Below are positions 52,698 through 60,232 of a stretch of DNA of 64,000 bases, piece after piece. Where the stretch lies: contig NZ_MEIY01000001.1 in NCBI RefSeq assembly GCF_001752365.1, positions 3,132,272-3,196,271 on the forward strand, given 5' to 3'. The notes beneath the pieces are model-generated. The model was not told the DNA's origin. It saw only the letters and a program-made list of their open reading frames with translations, and ran no database searches. How positions within the stretch are numbered: the first letter of the stretch is position 1; each line of letters starts with the position of its first letter. Origin of the DNA: Marinobacter sp. X15-166B (GTDB taxonomy: Bacteria; Pseudomonadota; Gammaproteobacteria; Pseudomonadales; Oleiphilaceae). The position numbers and the translations under genes were made by a program.

Positions 52698-53377
52698 ATG
52701 TGCGGCCGCTACAATGTCATCGACGACCCCAAGGTCCAGGACTTACTGACCATTCTGGGCATTCCCCTTCGCGCCCAGACCCGCCTTAACATCGCACCGG
52801 GTGGCAGCGGACAGATCGTCTATCAAACTGCGCAACAACGCACCCTGGTGGATGCCATCTGGTCATTGCTGATCGAACGCAAACCCGACAACACGGGATA
52901 CCGCCCGTCCCCCAGATACAGCACTTTCAATGCCCGCGCGGGAAGTCTGGCCTCCAGCCCACTGTGGAAGGCACGACTCCACCGCCAACGCGCCATCATA
53001 CCCGCCAGTGGATTCCATGAGTGGACGGGGGAAAAAGGTCACAAACAGTGTTACCACATCCGCGCGGCCAAGGGAGCAATCGCCTTTGCGGGTCTGTACG
53101 AATTGTGGGATTTCGACGGCGACCTGGTACCCGCGTACACCATTATCACCCTGCCACCCCCCCCCGGTTCGCACATATTCACCCCAAGAGCCTGCCGCTG
53201 ATGCTGTCACCGGAAGATTTTGATCGGTGGTTGGACCCCCAACTCACCAACACAGACCCACTGCAGCACCTGTTTGAAACCCGTATACGGCAACCACTGC
53301 TGGTCGAACCCGTCCGCTCGCCGCTTAATCTGGAACCGGTGGGTGCGATCGAAGAGATTGCAGCGGACAACCAATAA
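52698..53377 (+). CDS. SRAP (SOS response-associated peptidase, YedK/HMCES) gene interrupted at a C9 tract
   Basis: SRAP proteins bind abasic sites in single-stranded DNA by a thiazolidine link with Cys2. The frame starts MCGRYNVID, with Cys2 in place, and has RLNIAPGG, STFNARAGSLASSP, AIIPASGFHEW (Asn and Glu) and YTIITLPPPP, but then leaves the family and stops at 53201. In another frame, from the nine C at 53157-53165, RFAHIHPKSLPLMLSPEDFD continues the family pattern (His) with RWLDPQLT, and ends at 53377. One C more or two fewer would join them to 226 residues, the usual size. It is either a slippage lesion, possibly reversible, or a consensus error. Confidence 0.75.
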
Positions 53378-53573
53378 TGACGGTGTACACCGAAGCACGG
53401 GCCATGACGGACTGACCGGGCGGACGCCAGAGGCGAACGTGACACAATCACAGGAAGGTTTACAGGGGCACAGAGGCTACAGCGGCCCCCGGGAGGCCTT
53501 CTTCGTCGGAACAGCCGCATAGCAAACGGCGACCAACCGTCCCCGCTTGCCATGCATGTGCTGTATGGTTACC

Positions 53574-54536
53574 TCAGATCATGCCGAGTTTTTCCAATGT
53601 TTTCCGGTAGGCCTCGGAGCGTTGTTTGATACCTTCGCCATACTCCTCCGGGCCTTCGTATATCTTGGGCAGGCCAGTGGTCCGGTAGTATTCAACAATG
53701 TCCGGGTCTTCCATGGCAGCTTTGAACGCATCATGAATGACCTTCAGCCGGTCTTTGGGGGTGCCTTTTGGGGCAATGATCCCCATGGGGTAACTGGCGG
53801 CGATGTCTATTCCAACCTCTGAGCTTAACGGAATGTTGTCGTAGGCCGGATGGTTGGGTTTGACTTTCGTCAGGAACACCAGCGGTCTGACTTCACCCCC
53901 GTTATGCAGATCGGGCAAAGAGTAGCTTCCCATCACCTGACCGCTCAGCATGGCACTCTGGCCCTGTGCATGGCCTTCGAACGGAATATGGCGGATTTCA
54001 ACGCCGGCCGCCTCGGCCACCTGTTCCATTGACAGGTGGGTTCCGCTACCGGTGCCACCCGGGGTGGTATAGGTGAATTTGCCCGGATTCCGGGCAGTGA
54101 ACTCGAGCCACTGCTCATAGGTTTTGATGGGCGAGGAGTCGAGCACGTTGAGGGCCGCCGGAATCTCCAGAAACGCGATCACCGGCTCAAAATCCTCCGC
54201 GGTCCAGCTGGTGCGACCGTAGTGGGGCTGGAGCTCCAGGACACCACCGGGCAGAAAACCCAGGGTGTAGCCGTCCGGATCGGCGTTAGCGACAACGGAT
54301 ATGCCGATGGTGGCCGCACCGCCTGGCTTGTTGATCACCACCGTGCGCTGTTCGTTCGGTAGGTATTTGCTGATGACCCGGCTGAACGCACGGGCAAAGA
54401 CGTCCGTTGTCCCACCGGCACCAAATGGCACGACCAGTTCGATCGGCCGGTCCGGAAACTCGTCGGCAATCGCGGGTGAGAAGGCGGTGGCCACGCTAAG
54501 GGCGGCAGAGCAAAGCAGGGTGTGGATTTTTTTCAT
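53574..54536 (-). CDS. Tripartite tricarboxylate transporter binding protein (TctC/Bug family)
   Basis: A 320-residue periplasmic protein. After the signal peptide (LCSAALSVATAFSPAIA) come FPDRPIELVVPFGAGGTTDV, the loop that binds the carboxylate, NKPGGAATIGISVVANADPD, FTYTTPGGTGSGTH and PLVFLTKVKP. Bug-type proteins bind carboxylates and related compounds. No tctA or tctB gene is nearby. The next upstream gene is a carotenoid-cleavage oxygenase on the same strand, 38 bases away, so the two may be cotranscribed and the ligand could be a fragment of its aromatic or terpenoid product; this is an inference. Confidence 0.9.
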   Translation of the reverse strand: MKKIHTLLCSAALSVATAFSPAIADEFPDRPIELVVPFGAGGTTDVFARAFSRVISKYLPNEQRTVVINKPGGAATIGISVVANADPDGYTLGFLPGGVLELQPHYGRTSWTAEDFEPVIAFLEIPAALNVLDSSPIKTYEQWLEFTARNPGKFTYTTPGGTGSGTHLSMEQVAEAAGVEIRHIPFEGHAQGQSAMLSGQVMGSYSLPDLHNGGEVRPLVFLTKVKPNHPAYDNIPLSSEVGIDIAASYPMGIIAPKGTPKDRLKVIHDAFKAAMEDPDIVEYYRTTGLPKIYEGPEEYGEGIKQRSEAYRKTLEKLGMI

Positions 54537-54573
54537 AATAACTACCTGTTGTTATTGGACTTGGTGGTGTCGC

Positions 54574-56061
54574 TCAGACCCGTTCGCCGTCGATGCGATC
54601 AGCCTCGACCCAGCAGGCGTGGGCACCGTTGGGAATCCGCAGCGGCAGTACGATGGTGGCGATCGGCCCCCGGGTGATGTCTTTGGCATCCAGGATCACG
54701 CATTCGGAACGGTCCGCGTTCATGTCGGTTACCAGGGTAATCAGGTAGCCATCGTCTTCGTCGACGGCACCGTCGCGCAGGGCAATCTGGCATTCGCTGC
54801 CGGTGCGGCCTTCCCCGAATTCGTAGCGCTGGAACGAGTTGGTCAGCAGATCGTATTTTTTCACCCCGGAAATCCACCACGGCCGGTCACCGAGAATGGC
54901 GTTGTAACTGTAGCGGTACTGCTTGCCCACATACTCGTTACTGACCACCGGAAACTCGGTGATCTCGTCGTCCAGATACTCTTCTTTGGTCTTGCCGGTC
55001 TTCAGATTGAAGGTCCAGCGGTGCATCCGGTAGCGGGTAAGCGACTTGTCAAAATTCTCGGTGATGTTCTTGATGGTCTCGCGGGTCTGTTTGCCCACCT
55101 GGGGTTTTTGCGGGCTGGTGGTGATGCAGCCTTCCATCACCACGTCATCGCCGTTTTCGTAACAGTTGGACAGGTGGAGAATGAAGCACGGGCTGGCTTC
55201 AAACCATTGGATATCGTCGTTGGTGCCGTGCCGCGGAATGATGCCGAAGCGGGCCGGCATGGTGTCAAAGAAAGTGACCTTACGTTCGCCTTTGGCCAGC
55301 AGTTCCGGGTCAAAAATGAACGGCAGATCGTGCAGGATGGAGTAGTTCTTGGTTACGCCCAGATCGTGGGGCCAGCGCACCCCCGGCAACTCGATAGGCG
55401 TGTAGTGTTTGAGCGTGCTGTCGCTGCCGACCACCCCGTAGTGCATATACGGCGGCCGTTCGCTGAAGTTGAAAAACATCAGTTCACCGGTGTCGTTGTC
55501 CACCTTGAAGTGGGAACAAATACCCTGATGCGGAGCAACGGTGGTGTTCCAGAGATCCGGGTCCAGGGGCTCCAGGGTGCGTGGGTCAATGCGGTTGCCT
55601 TCACTGCACTGGGACATGGTGGCGATCAGCTTGCCGGCGTGGCATATGACGTCGGTGCCGGCGTTGTCTTTCATCAACCCGGTGCTGCCCCAGCCCCGGC
55701 GCGTGCCCAGATGCGGCTCCAGGATGCCAGGCCAGAGCGACTTGCCCGCAGCCTGCTCGGCCAAAAAGCCGGTGGTGCGCACGAACCGGTTGCGATAGGT
55801 GGCTTTACCTTCCTCAAAATGCACGGCATGGAGCATGCCGTCGCCATCAAACGCATGGTAAACGCCAATCGGTTCATGCACCTGCACGTGGCCGTTGCGG
55901 ACGTAGATGCCATTCAGGTCTTTGGGAATCTCACCGATGACTTCAAGGCTGTCGGTAGTGGCGGTGTACTCTTTACCGATAGGGGTAAAATGATCGCGCA
56001 GCAGTGGGTTGTCATTGTCTTCGCGGACCGTAATCTTAATTTCATTTTCCAACGTAATCAT
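54574..56061 (-). CDS. Carotenoid oxygenase family dioxygenase
   Basis: A non-haem iron enzyme of 495 residues, seven-bladed propeller. The four iron-binding His are placed as in the family: GICSHFKVD, GVRWPHDLGVT, CFILHLSNCY and NGAHACWVEAD near the C-terminus. DLNGIYVRNGHVQ at the start and FDGDGMLHAVHF are family motifs. It cleaves a carbon-carbon double bond in a carotenoid, retinoid or stilbene-like phenylpropanoid; lignostilbene-type activity is as likely as carotenoid cleavage, since no carotenoid genes are in view. The TctC gene follows on the same strand. Confidence 0.92.
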   Translation of the reverse strand: MITLENEIKITVREDNDNPLLRDHFTPIGKEYTATTDSLEVIGEIPKDLNGIYVRNGHVQVHEPIGVYHAFDGDGMLHAVHFEEGKATYRNRFVRTTGFLAEQAAGKSLWPGILEPHLGTRRGWGSTGLMKDNAGTDVICHAGKLIATMSQCSEGNRIDPRTLEPLDPDLWNTTVAPHQGICSHFKVDNDTGELMFFNFSERPPYMHYGVVGSDSTLKHYTPIELPGVRWPHDLGVTKNYSILHDLPFIFDPELLAKGERKVTFFDTMPARFGIIPRHGTNDDIQWFEASPCFILHLSNCYENGDDVVMEGCITTSPQKPQVGKQTRETIKNITENFDKSLTRYRMHRWTFNLKTGKTKEEYLDDEITEFPVVSNEYVGKQYRYSYNAILGDRPWWISGVKKYDLLTNSFQRYEFGEGRTGSECQIALRDGAVDEDDGYLITLVTDMNADRSECVILDAKDITRGPIATIVLPLRIPNGAHACWVEADRIDGERV

Positions 56062-56207
56062 TCTGTAACCTTTTGTTTTTATTTCTATTACTTAGCTCGT
56101 CGACGGTCGGGAGGCCCTGACGAAGCCAAGTCAGGCTCACCCCCCACTCTGCAATCAGTGATCGTGTATTGCGAAGACCGAGCCCACCAAAACCAGTCTA
56201 GGTATTT

Positions 56208-56219
56208 ACTTATATAAGT
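56208..56219. promoter_or_regulatory. 12-bp palindrome upstream of the carotenoid oxygenase gene
   Basis: ACTTATATAAGT is a perfect palindrome in an AT-rich stretch about 150 bases before the start of the 54574-56061 gene on the minus strand. A CCTGAC/GTCAGG hairpin (near 56115-56135) lies between it and the gene. It may be an operator, with TATAAG as part of a -10 box. Confidence 0.4.
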
Positions 56220-56229
56220 CAATATTTAT

Positions 56230-56730
56230 TTCAGGAGCAAGCTCGCCGGACCTTCCCCCGCTCCGGTATCGCTGACGCGCCACCCATCCATAGTTCATTG
56301 ATCCCACGCCAGGTTGCCGCTCCGATCAAGGGCGCCCCTTGCCCGAACCTGCTGGTCTTCTGCCCCGTGTTTTCTTTACCAGGCCGGTTACCCACCCGGT
56401 GGCTTGCCGTACATCCCCACGCGGCCTGGATAGCCGTAGCCTGCGGGAGCGCGCTCCGATGGCTGAAATACGATGACACCGGTGTCCGACCATGATCACG
56501 CAAAGCCGGCCAGCGCACAGCAAGTGGCGCCGGCGGTCCGACAGGACGTCAATTTGAATGGCACTGACCACGTCTTGTTTGAAACGGAGCTGGGCGATGG
56601 CGAGGAATTAACAAGGAGGCACTCACCAGGTGGCGGATGTCGGCCACGTGTCTGGCGAATGGGTGCTGTCTACAGCGGAATGACGACCTGCATCCGAAAT
56701 GAGAACATCTTGGTAAGCTATTGATTTCAA
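56230..56730. other. Unassigned stretch between the oxygenase gene and tRNA-Leu
   Basis: About 500 bases with no gene that I can support. Frames of 80-95 codons on the minus strand (for example WRGINELWMGGASAIPE) have no ribosome site or recognisable motif. There may be relics of a lost gene. Confidence 0.5.
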
Positions 56731-56819
56731 TGGTGCCCGGAGCCGGAATCGAACCGGCACGATCGTAACCGATCGAGAGATTTTAAGTCTCTTGTGTCTA
56801 CCAATTTCACCATCCGGGC
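56731..56819 (-). tRNA. tRNA-Leu (anticodon TAA)
   Basis: On the minus strand the 89 bases form a class II tRNA. GCCCGGA pairs with the sequence before CCA; the anticodon stem AGAGA/TCTCT encloses CTTAAAA, with anticodon TAA for UUA codons; a long variable arm and the T loop GGTTCGATTCC follow. The 3' CCA is encoded. No integrase or attachment duplication is seen beside it. Confidence 0.96.
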
Positions 56820-56974
56820 TATTCGGAGGAGGTCTGAGGAAATCAGAGGGCAGGATTGTATAAGGCCTTGCGCCATAACGCAATTCAAAAACTTCGCGAG
56901 CATACTGTTCTGGTGGCCACCGGCGCACCAATCCTCGCTTGCGCAACGGCTTTCCTGCTGCGGCGGCGAAGCTG

Positions 56975-57598
56975 TCAGGTCGGTTTAACGGCCTTACCCT
57001 GATAGATGTGGCCCGCAATCCGGGGGGCTGCGGGAATATAAAAATTATCAATGGTCTCGATTGCAAATCCCGCATCGGTAATCAGTTGCGCGATGTCCCG
57101 GTTCAGGTGACAGCCCCCGGCGATTTTTTTCCAGCCCGGGGTGATTCGGTGCTGCCAGACGCTGACCGATGGCTCGGGAGACAAGCCATGCTCCAGAAAC
57201 AACAAGTGCCCCCCGGGTTTTAGCACCCTGAGCATTTGCGCAAGCGCCGCCTGACTGTCCGCAATGGTGCACAGAGTGAACGTGACCAGGACGGTGTCGA
57301 CGGATGCGTCCGCCAAAGGGATCTGCTCGCCGGGCAGGTCCAGCCACTCAACCGGCACCGGCGACTGACCAAGATTTTTGCCCGCTTTGCGGCGCATGCC
57401 TGCGGACGGCTCCAGACCGTACACGAGACTGACGGCGGCCGGGTTGTAGAGTGCCAGGTTAATGCCCGACCCCATACCGATCTCCAGGACTATGCCCTGC
57501 GCCTGCGGTACCACCTGGCGGCGAAGCTTCATGACCTGGCCAAGGGAGCAAACCTTATCAATCAGGTGCGGCAGAATTCGCTCATTGTAGAATTTCAT
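56975..57598 (-). CDS. Class I SAM-dependent methyltransferase (UbiE-like)
   Basis: From the ATG at 57596-57598 the protein has 207 residues; six codons further upstream are open. Motif I is VLEIGMGSGINLALY, the acidic residue is in YGLEPSAGMRRKA, motif post-I and II lie in DASVDTVLVTFTLCTIAD, and LRVLKPGGHLLFLEHGLSP is motif III. The pattern is close to the methyltransferase-11 group, which includes phospholipid and quinone methylases. The HLNRDIAQLITDAGF tail also occurs in thiol or lipid methyltransferases. The acceptor is unknown. Confidence 0.87.
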   Translation of the reverse strand: MKFYNERILPHLIDKVCSLGQVMKLRRQVVPQAQGIVLEIGMGSGINLALYNPAAVSLVYGLEPSAGMRRKAGKNLGQSPVPVEWLDLPGEQIPLADASVDTVLVTFTLCTIADSQAALAQMLRVLKPGGHLLFLEHGLSPEPSVSVWQHRITPGWKKIAGGCHLNRDIAQLITDAGFAIETIDNFYIPAAPRIAGHIYQGKAVKPT

Positions 57599-57684
57599 AG
57601 CCTGGCCCGATATCAATCACCCTGCCGGCTAAACCTTAAATTCTCGCCGGCCTTGAACTATCCTTGGTGGTACGTGTCATGGTA

Positions 57685-57806
57685 TGGGACTTGTGTGTAA
57701 GCACACCATGATAGGTGCTTTAGTATAGGTGCTTATCCTCCGATGGTCGGCTTGTACGGCCATTTTTCCAGAACGTACGTCTACTCTTTGACTAGCGGAG
57801 GTTCAT
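57685..57806 (+). promoter_or_regulatory. Leader of cydA with repeated and inverted motifs
   Basis: ATAGGTGCTT occurs at 57711-57720 and again at 57725-57734. Just before is GTGTG, three bases, then CACAC (57690s), an imperfect inverted repeat. Together they suggest a regulator site ahead of the cytochrome bd operon. I cannot match them to Fnr, ArcA or a named factor. Confidence 0.4.
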
Positions 57807-59228
57807 TTGGAACTCGACCCACTCCTTTTATCACGCATCCAGTTTGCGTTTGTGATCTCCTTTCACGCGATCTTCCCGGTCTTTACCATTGGTCTGGCGT
57901 CCTACGTTGCGTTACTTGAGGGGTTGTTTTTCAAAACCAGAAACCCGGTATGGATGAAGCTGTCCGCCTTCTGGACCAAGGTATTTGCGGTGGTGTTCGG
58001 GATGGGTGTGGTGTCCGGCATTGTGATGTCGTTTCAGTTCGGCACCAACTGGAGTAATTTCGCACAGGCCACCGCCAATTTTCTCGGCCCCATGCTCAGC
58101 TACGAGGTGTTGACGGCCTTTTTTCTCGAAGCCTCGTTTCTGGGTGTGCTGTTGTTCGGTCGCGACCGGGTACCTGCCGGAGTGCACCTGTTTGCGGCGA
58201 TCATGGTGGCCACCGGCACCTTTATATCCACCTTCTGGATTCTTTCCGCCAACAGCTGGATGCAAACCCCGGCCGGTGTCGAGCTGCGGGACGGGGTGTT
58301 CCACGTACTCTCCTGGGGCGAAGCCATTTTCAACCCGTCCTTCCCCTACCGGTTCATGCATATGGTGATCGCATCCTTCCTGACCGGCAGTTTTGTCGTG
58401 GCCGGGGTCAGTGCCTGGTACCTGCTGCGCGGGCGCGAGGTCACCGCCAATAAAAAAGCCTTGTCCATGTGCCTGTGGGTGATCCTTATTCTGGCCCCCA
58501 CCCAGGCGGTGGTCGGTGACTTTCACGGTCTCAATACACTCGAACACCAGCCCACCAAGGTGGCGGCGATGGAAGGCAACTGGGACACCCAGGCCAACGT
58601 GCCCTTGCTGTTGTTTGCGCTTCCGGATCAGGACAACCAGACCAATCACTTCGAGATCGGCATTCCCGGTGTCGCCAGCCTGATTCTGACCCACGACGTC
58701 AACGGGGTGGTCCCGGGCCTGAAAGACGTACCACCGGCCGAGCAACCCCCGGTGGCGATTGTATTCTGGTCGTTCCGCACCATGGTCGCCATCGGGATGC
58801 TGATGATCCTGTTCGGGATCACCGGGCTGGTGTTGCGCCGGGACGACCGCTACTGGCGGGCGCGCTGGTATCTGCAGGGGCTGCGGTTCATGAGCATCGC
58901 CCCCTTTATTGCGGTGTTGACCGGCTGGTTCGTGACCGAAACAGGCCGGGCCCCCTGGCTGGTATACGGACTGATGACCCACGCCGAAGGGGTGACGCCG
59001 TCGCTGACCGGAGCCATGGCGCTGTTCACCCTGATCGGTTACATCCTGGTGTACGCCCTGGTGTTCAGTGCGGGGCTCTATTACCTGATGCGGGTGCTGT
59101 ACGTCGGGCTGGAAGACCGGCATGAAGAGCTGGAGAGCGACCGGCCCATGCGGCCCCTGTCAGCGGCGCATGTGCCTTTTGAGATCGGTGGCCAGGACCC
59201 GTCCAACCAAACTTCAGGAGGCCGATAA
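57807..59228 (+). CDS. cydA: Cytochrome bd ubiquinol oxidase subunit I
   Basis: The haem-bearing subunit of a quinol oxidase that reduces oxygen without pumping protons. 473 residues, starting with TTG after GGAGG. LSRIQFAFVISFHAIFPVF carries the b595 His, GTNWSNFAQATANFLGPML is typical, RFMHMVIASFLTGSFVVAG has another haem His and Met, and GRAPWLVYGLMTHAEGVTPS closes the Q-loop part. The short Q-loop and the length (E. coli CydA is about 520) resemble the cyanide-insensitive CioA type. Nine or so helices. The cydB, cydD and cydC genes follow directly. Confidence 0.95.
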   Translation: MELDPLLLSRIQFAFVISFHAIFPVFTIGLASYVALLEGLFFKTRNPVWMKLSAFWTKVFAVVFGMGVVSGIVMSFQFGTNWSNFAQATANFLGPMLSYEVLTAFFLEASFLGVLLFGRDRVPAGVHLFAAIMVATGTFISTFWILSANSWMQTPAGVELRDGVFHVLSWGEAIFNPSFPYRFMHMVIASFLTGSFVVAGVSAWYLLRGREVTANKKALSMCLWVILILAPTQAVVGDFHGLNTLEHQPTKVAAMEGNWDTQANVPLLLFALPDQDNQTNHFEIGIPGVASLILTHDVNGVVPGLKDVPPAEQPPVAIVFWSFRTMVAIGMLMILFGITGLVLRRDDRYWRARWYLQGLRFMSIAPFIAVLTGWFVTETGRAPWLVYGLMTHAEGVTPSLTGAMALFTLIGYILVYALVFSAGLYYLMRVLYVGLEDRHEELESDRPMRPLSAAHVPFEIGGQDPSNQTSGGR

Positions 59229-59230
59229 TT

Positions 59231-60232
59231 ATGCAGGTACTTGATATTGCGGTTATCTGGGCGTTTATTATCGGCTTTGGCATCATCATGTATGTGCTGA
59301 TGGATGGCTTTGTGCTTGGGGTCGGCATTCTGTTCCCCTTCGCCCCGGATGAGGAGGCCAGGGACACCATGATGAACTCGGTGGCCCCCATCTGGGACGG
59401 CAATGGCACCTGGCTGGTGCTGGGCGGTGCCGGCCTGTTGGCGGCCTTCCCGCGGGTGTACAGCATCTTTCTGCCGGCGCTCTACATTGGCGTGTTTTTG
59501 CTGCTGGCCGGCTTGATCTTTCGCGGCATATCCTTTGAGTTCCGGTTCAAGGCCAATACTTCCCGATATCTGTGGAATAGCGCGTTCGCAGGCGGGTCCA
59601 TGGTGGCGGCCTTCGCACAGGGGGCAGTGGTGGGCACCTACATCCAGGGGATTGAGACCGTAGATGGCGTTTATGTGGGCGGCGCGCTGGACTGGTTGAC
59701 GCCGTTTACCGTTCTGACCGGTTTGGGCATGCTGATCGGCTACTCTCTGCTCGGCACCACCTGGTTGATCCTCAAGACCGAAGGGGACCTGCAACACTGG
59801 GCCCGTCGTCTCGCCATACCCTTGCTGGGCGCCGTATTGGCGGTGTTTGCCATCATCAGTGTGTGGACGCCCTTTGTAGACGAACTGGTGAAGGAACGTT
59901 GGTTCTCCAATTTGAGCATCATCTGGGTGTTGCCCCTGCTGAGCCTGTTGTGCGCGGTGCAGATTTTCCGCTCGGTACGTCAAGGCCGTCAAACCATGCC
60001 TTTCGCCGCCACCATGGGGCTGTTTATCACCACCTACCTGGGGCTCCTGGTGAGCCGCTGGCCCTACGTGGTGCCGCCCAACTACACTCTGTGGGACGCC
60101 TCTTCAGCGTACGAATCGCAACTCTTCCTGTTGCTGGGTTTGTTGTTTGTGATTCCCATTGTGCTGACCTATACCGCCTGGACTTACTGGGTATTCCGCG
60201 GCAAAGTCCGCGCGGGCGAGGGCTACCATTAA
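59231..60232 (+). CDS. cydB: Cytochrome bd ubiquinol oxidase subunit II
   Basis: The 333-residue partner of CydA. MYVLMDGFVLGVGILFPF, MMNSVAPIWDGNGTWLVLGG, AGLLAAFPRVYSIFLPALY and LFRGI-like FRGISFEFRFKA are CydB family features. It starts two bases after the cydA stop, with an AGGAGG site overlapping the cydA end, and is followed with no gap by cydD. The tail FRGKVRAGEGYH matches the usual cytoplasmic end. Confidence 0.95.
   Translation: MQVLDIAVIWAFIIGFGIIMYVLMDGFVLGVGILFPFAPDEEARDTMMNSVAPIWDGNGTWLVLGGAGLLAAFPRVYSIFLPALYIGVFLLLAGLIFRGISFEFRFKANTSRYLWNSAFAGGSMVAAFAQGAVVGTYIQGIETVDGVYVGGALDWLTPFTVLTGLGMLIGYSLLGTTWLILKTEGDLQHWARRLAIPLLGAVLAVFAIISVWTPFVDELVKERWFSNLSIIWVLPLLSLLCAVQIFRSVRQGRQTMPFAATMGLFITTYLGLLVSRWPYVVPPNYTLWDASSAYESQLFLLLGLLFVIPIVLTYTAWTYWVFRGKVRAGEGYH

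Noticed and set aside
54301..56217. 638-codon plus-strand frame opposite the oxygenase and TctC genes
   Set aside because: It is a His/Val/Gly-rich shadow of two well-supported minus-strand genes; long antisense frames are expected with this codon use.
56731..56819. tRNA-Leu as an integration site for a mobile element
   Set aside because: I saw no integrase gene and no duplicated 3' end of the tRNA in the window.
57912..59123. 403-codon minus-strand frame opposite cydA
   Set aside because: His- and Gln-rich shadow of cydA; no domain features.
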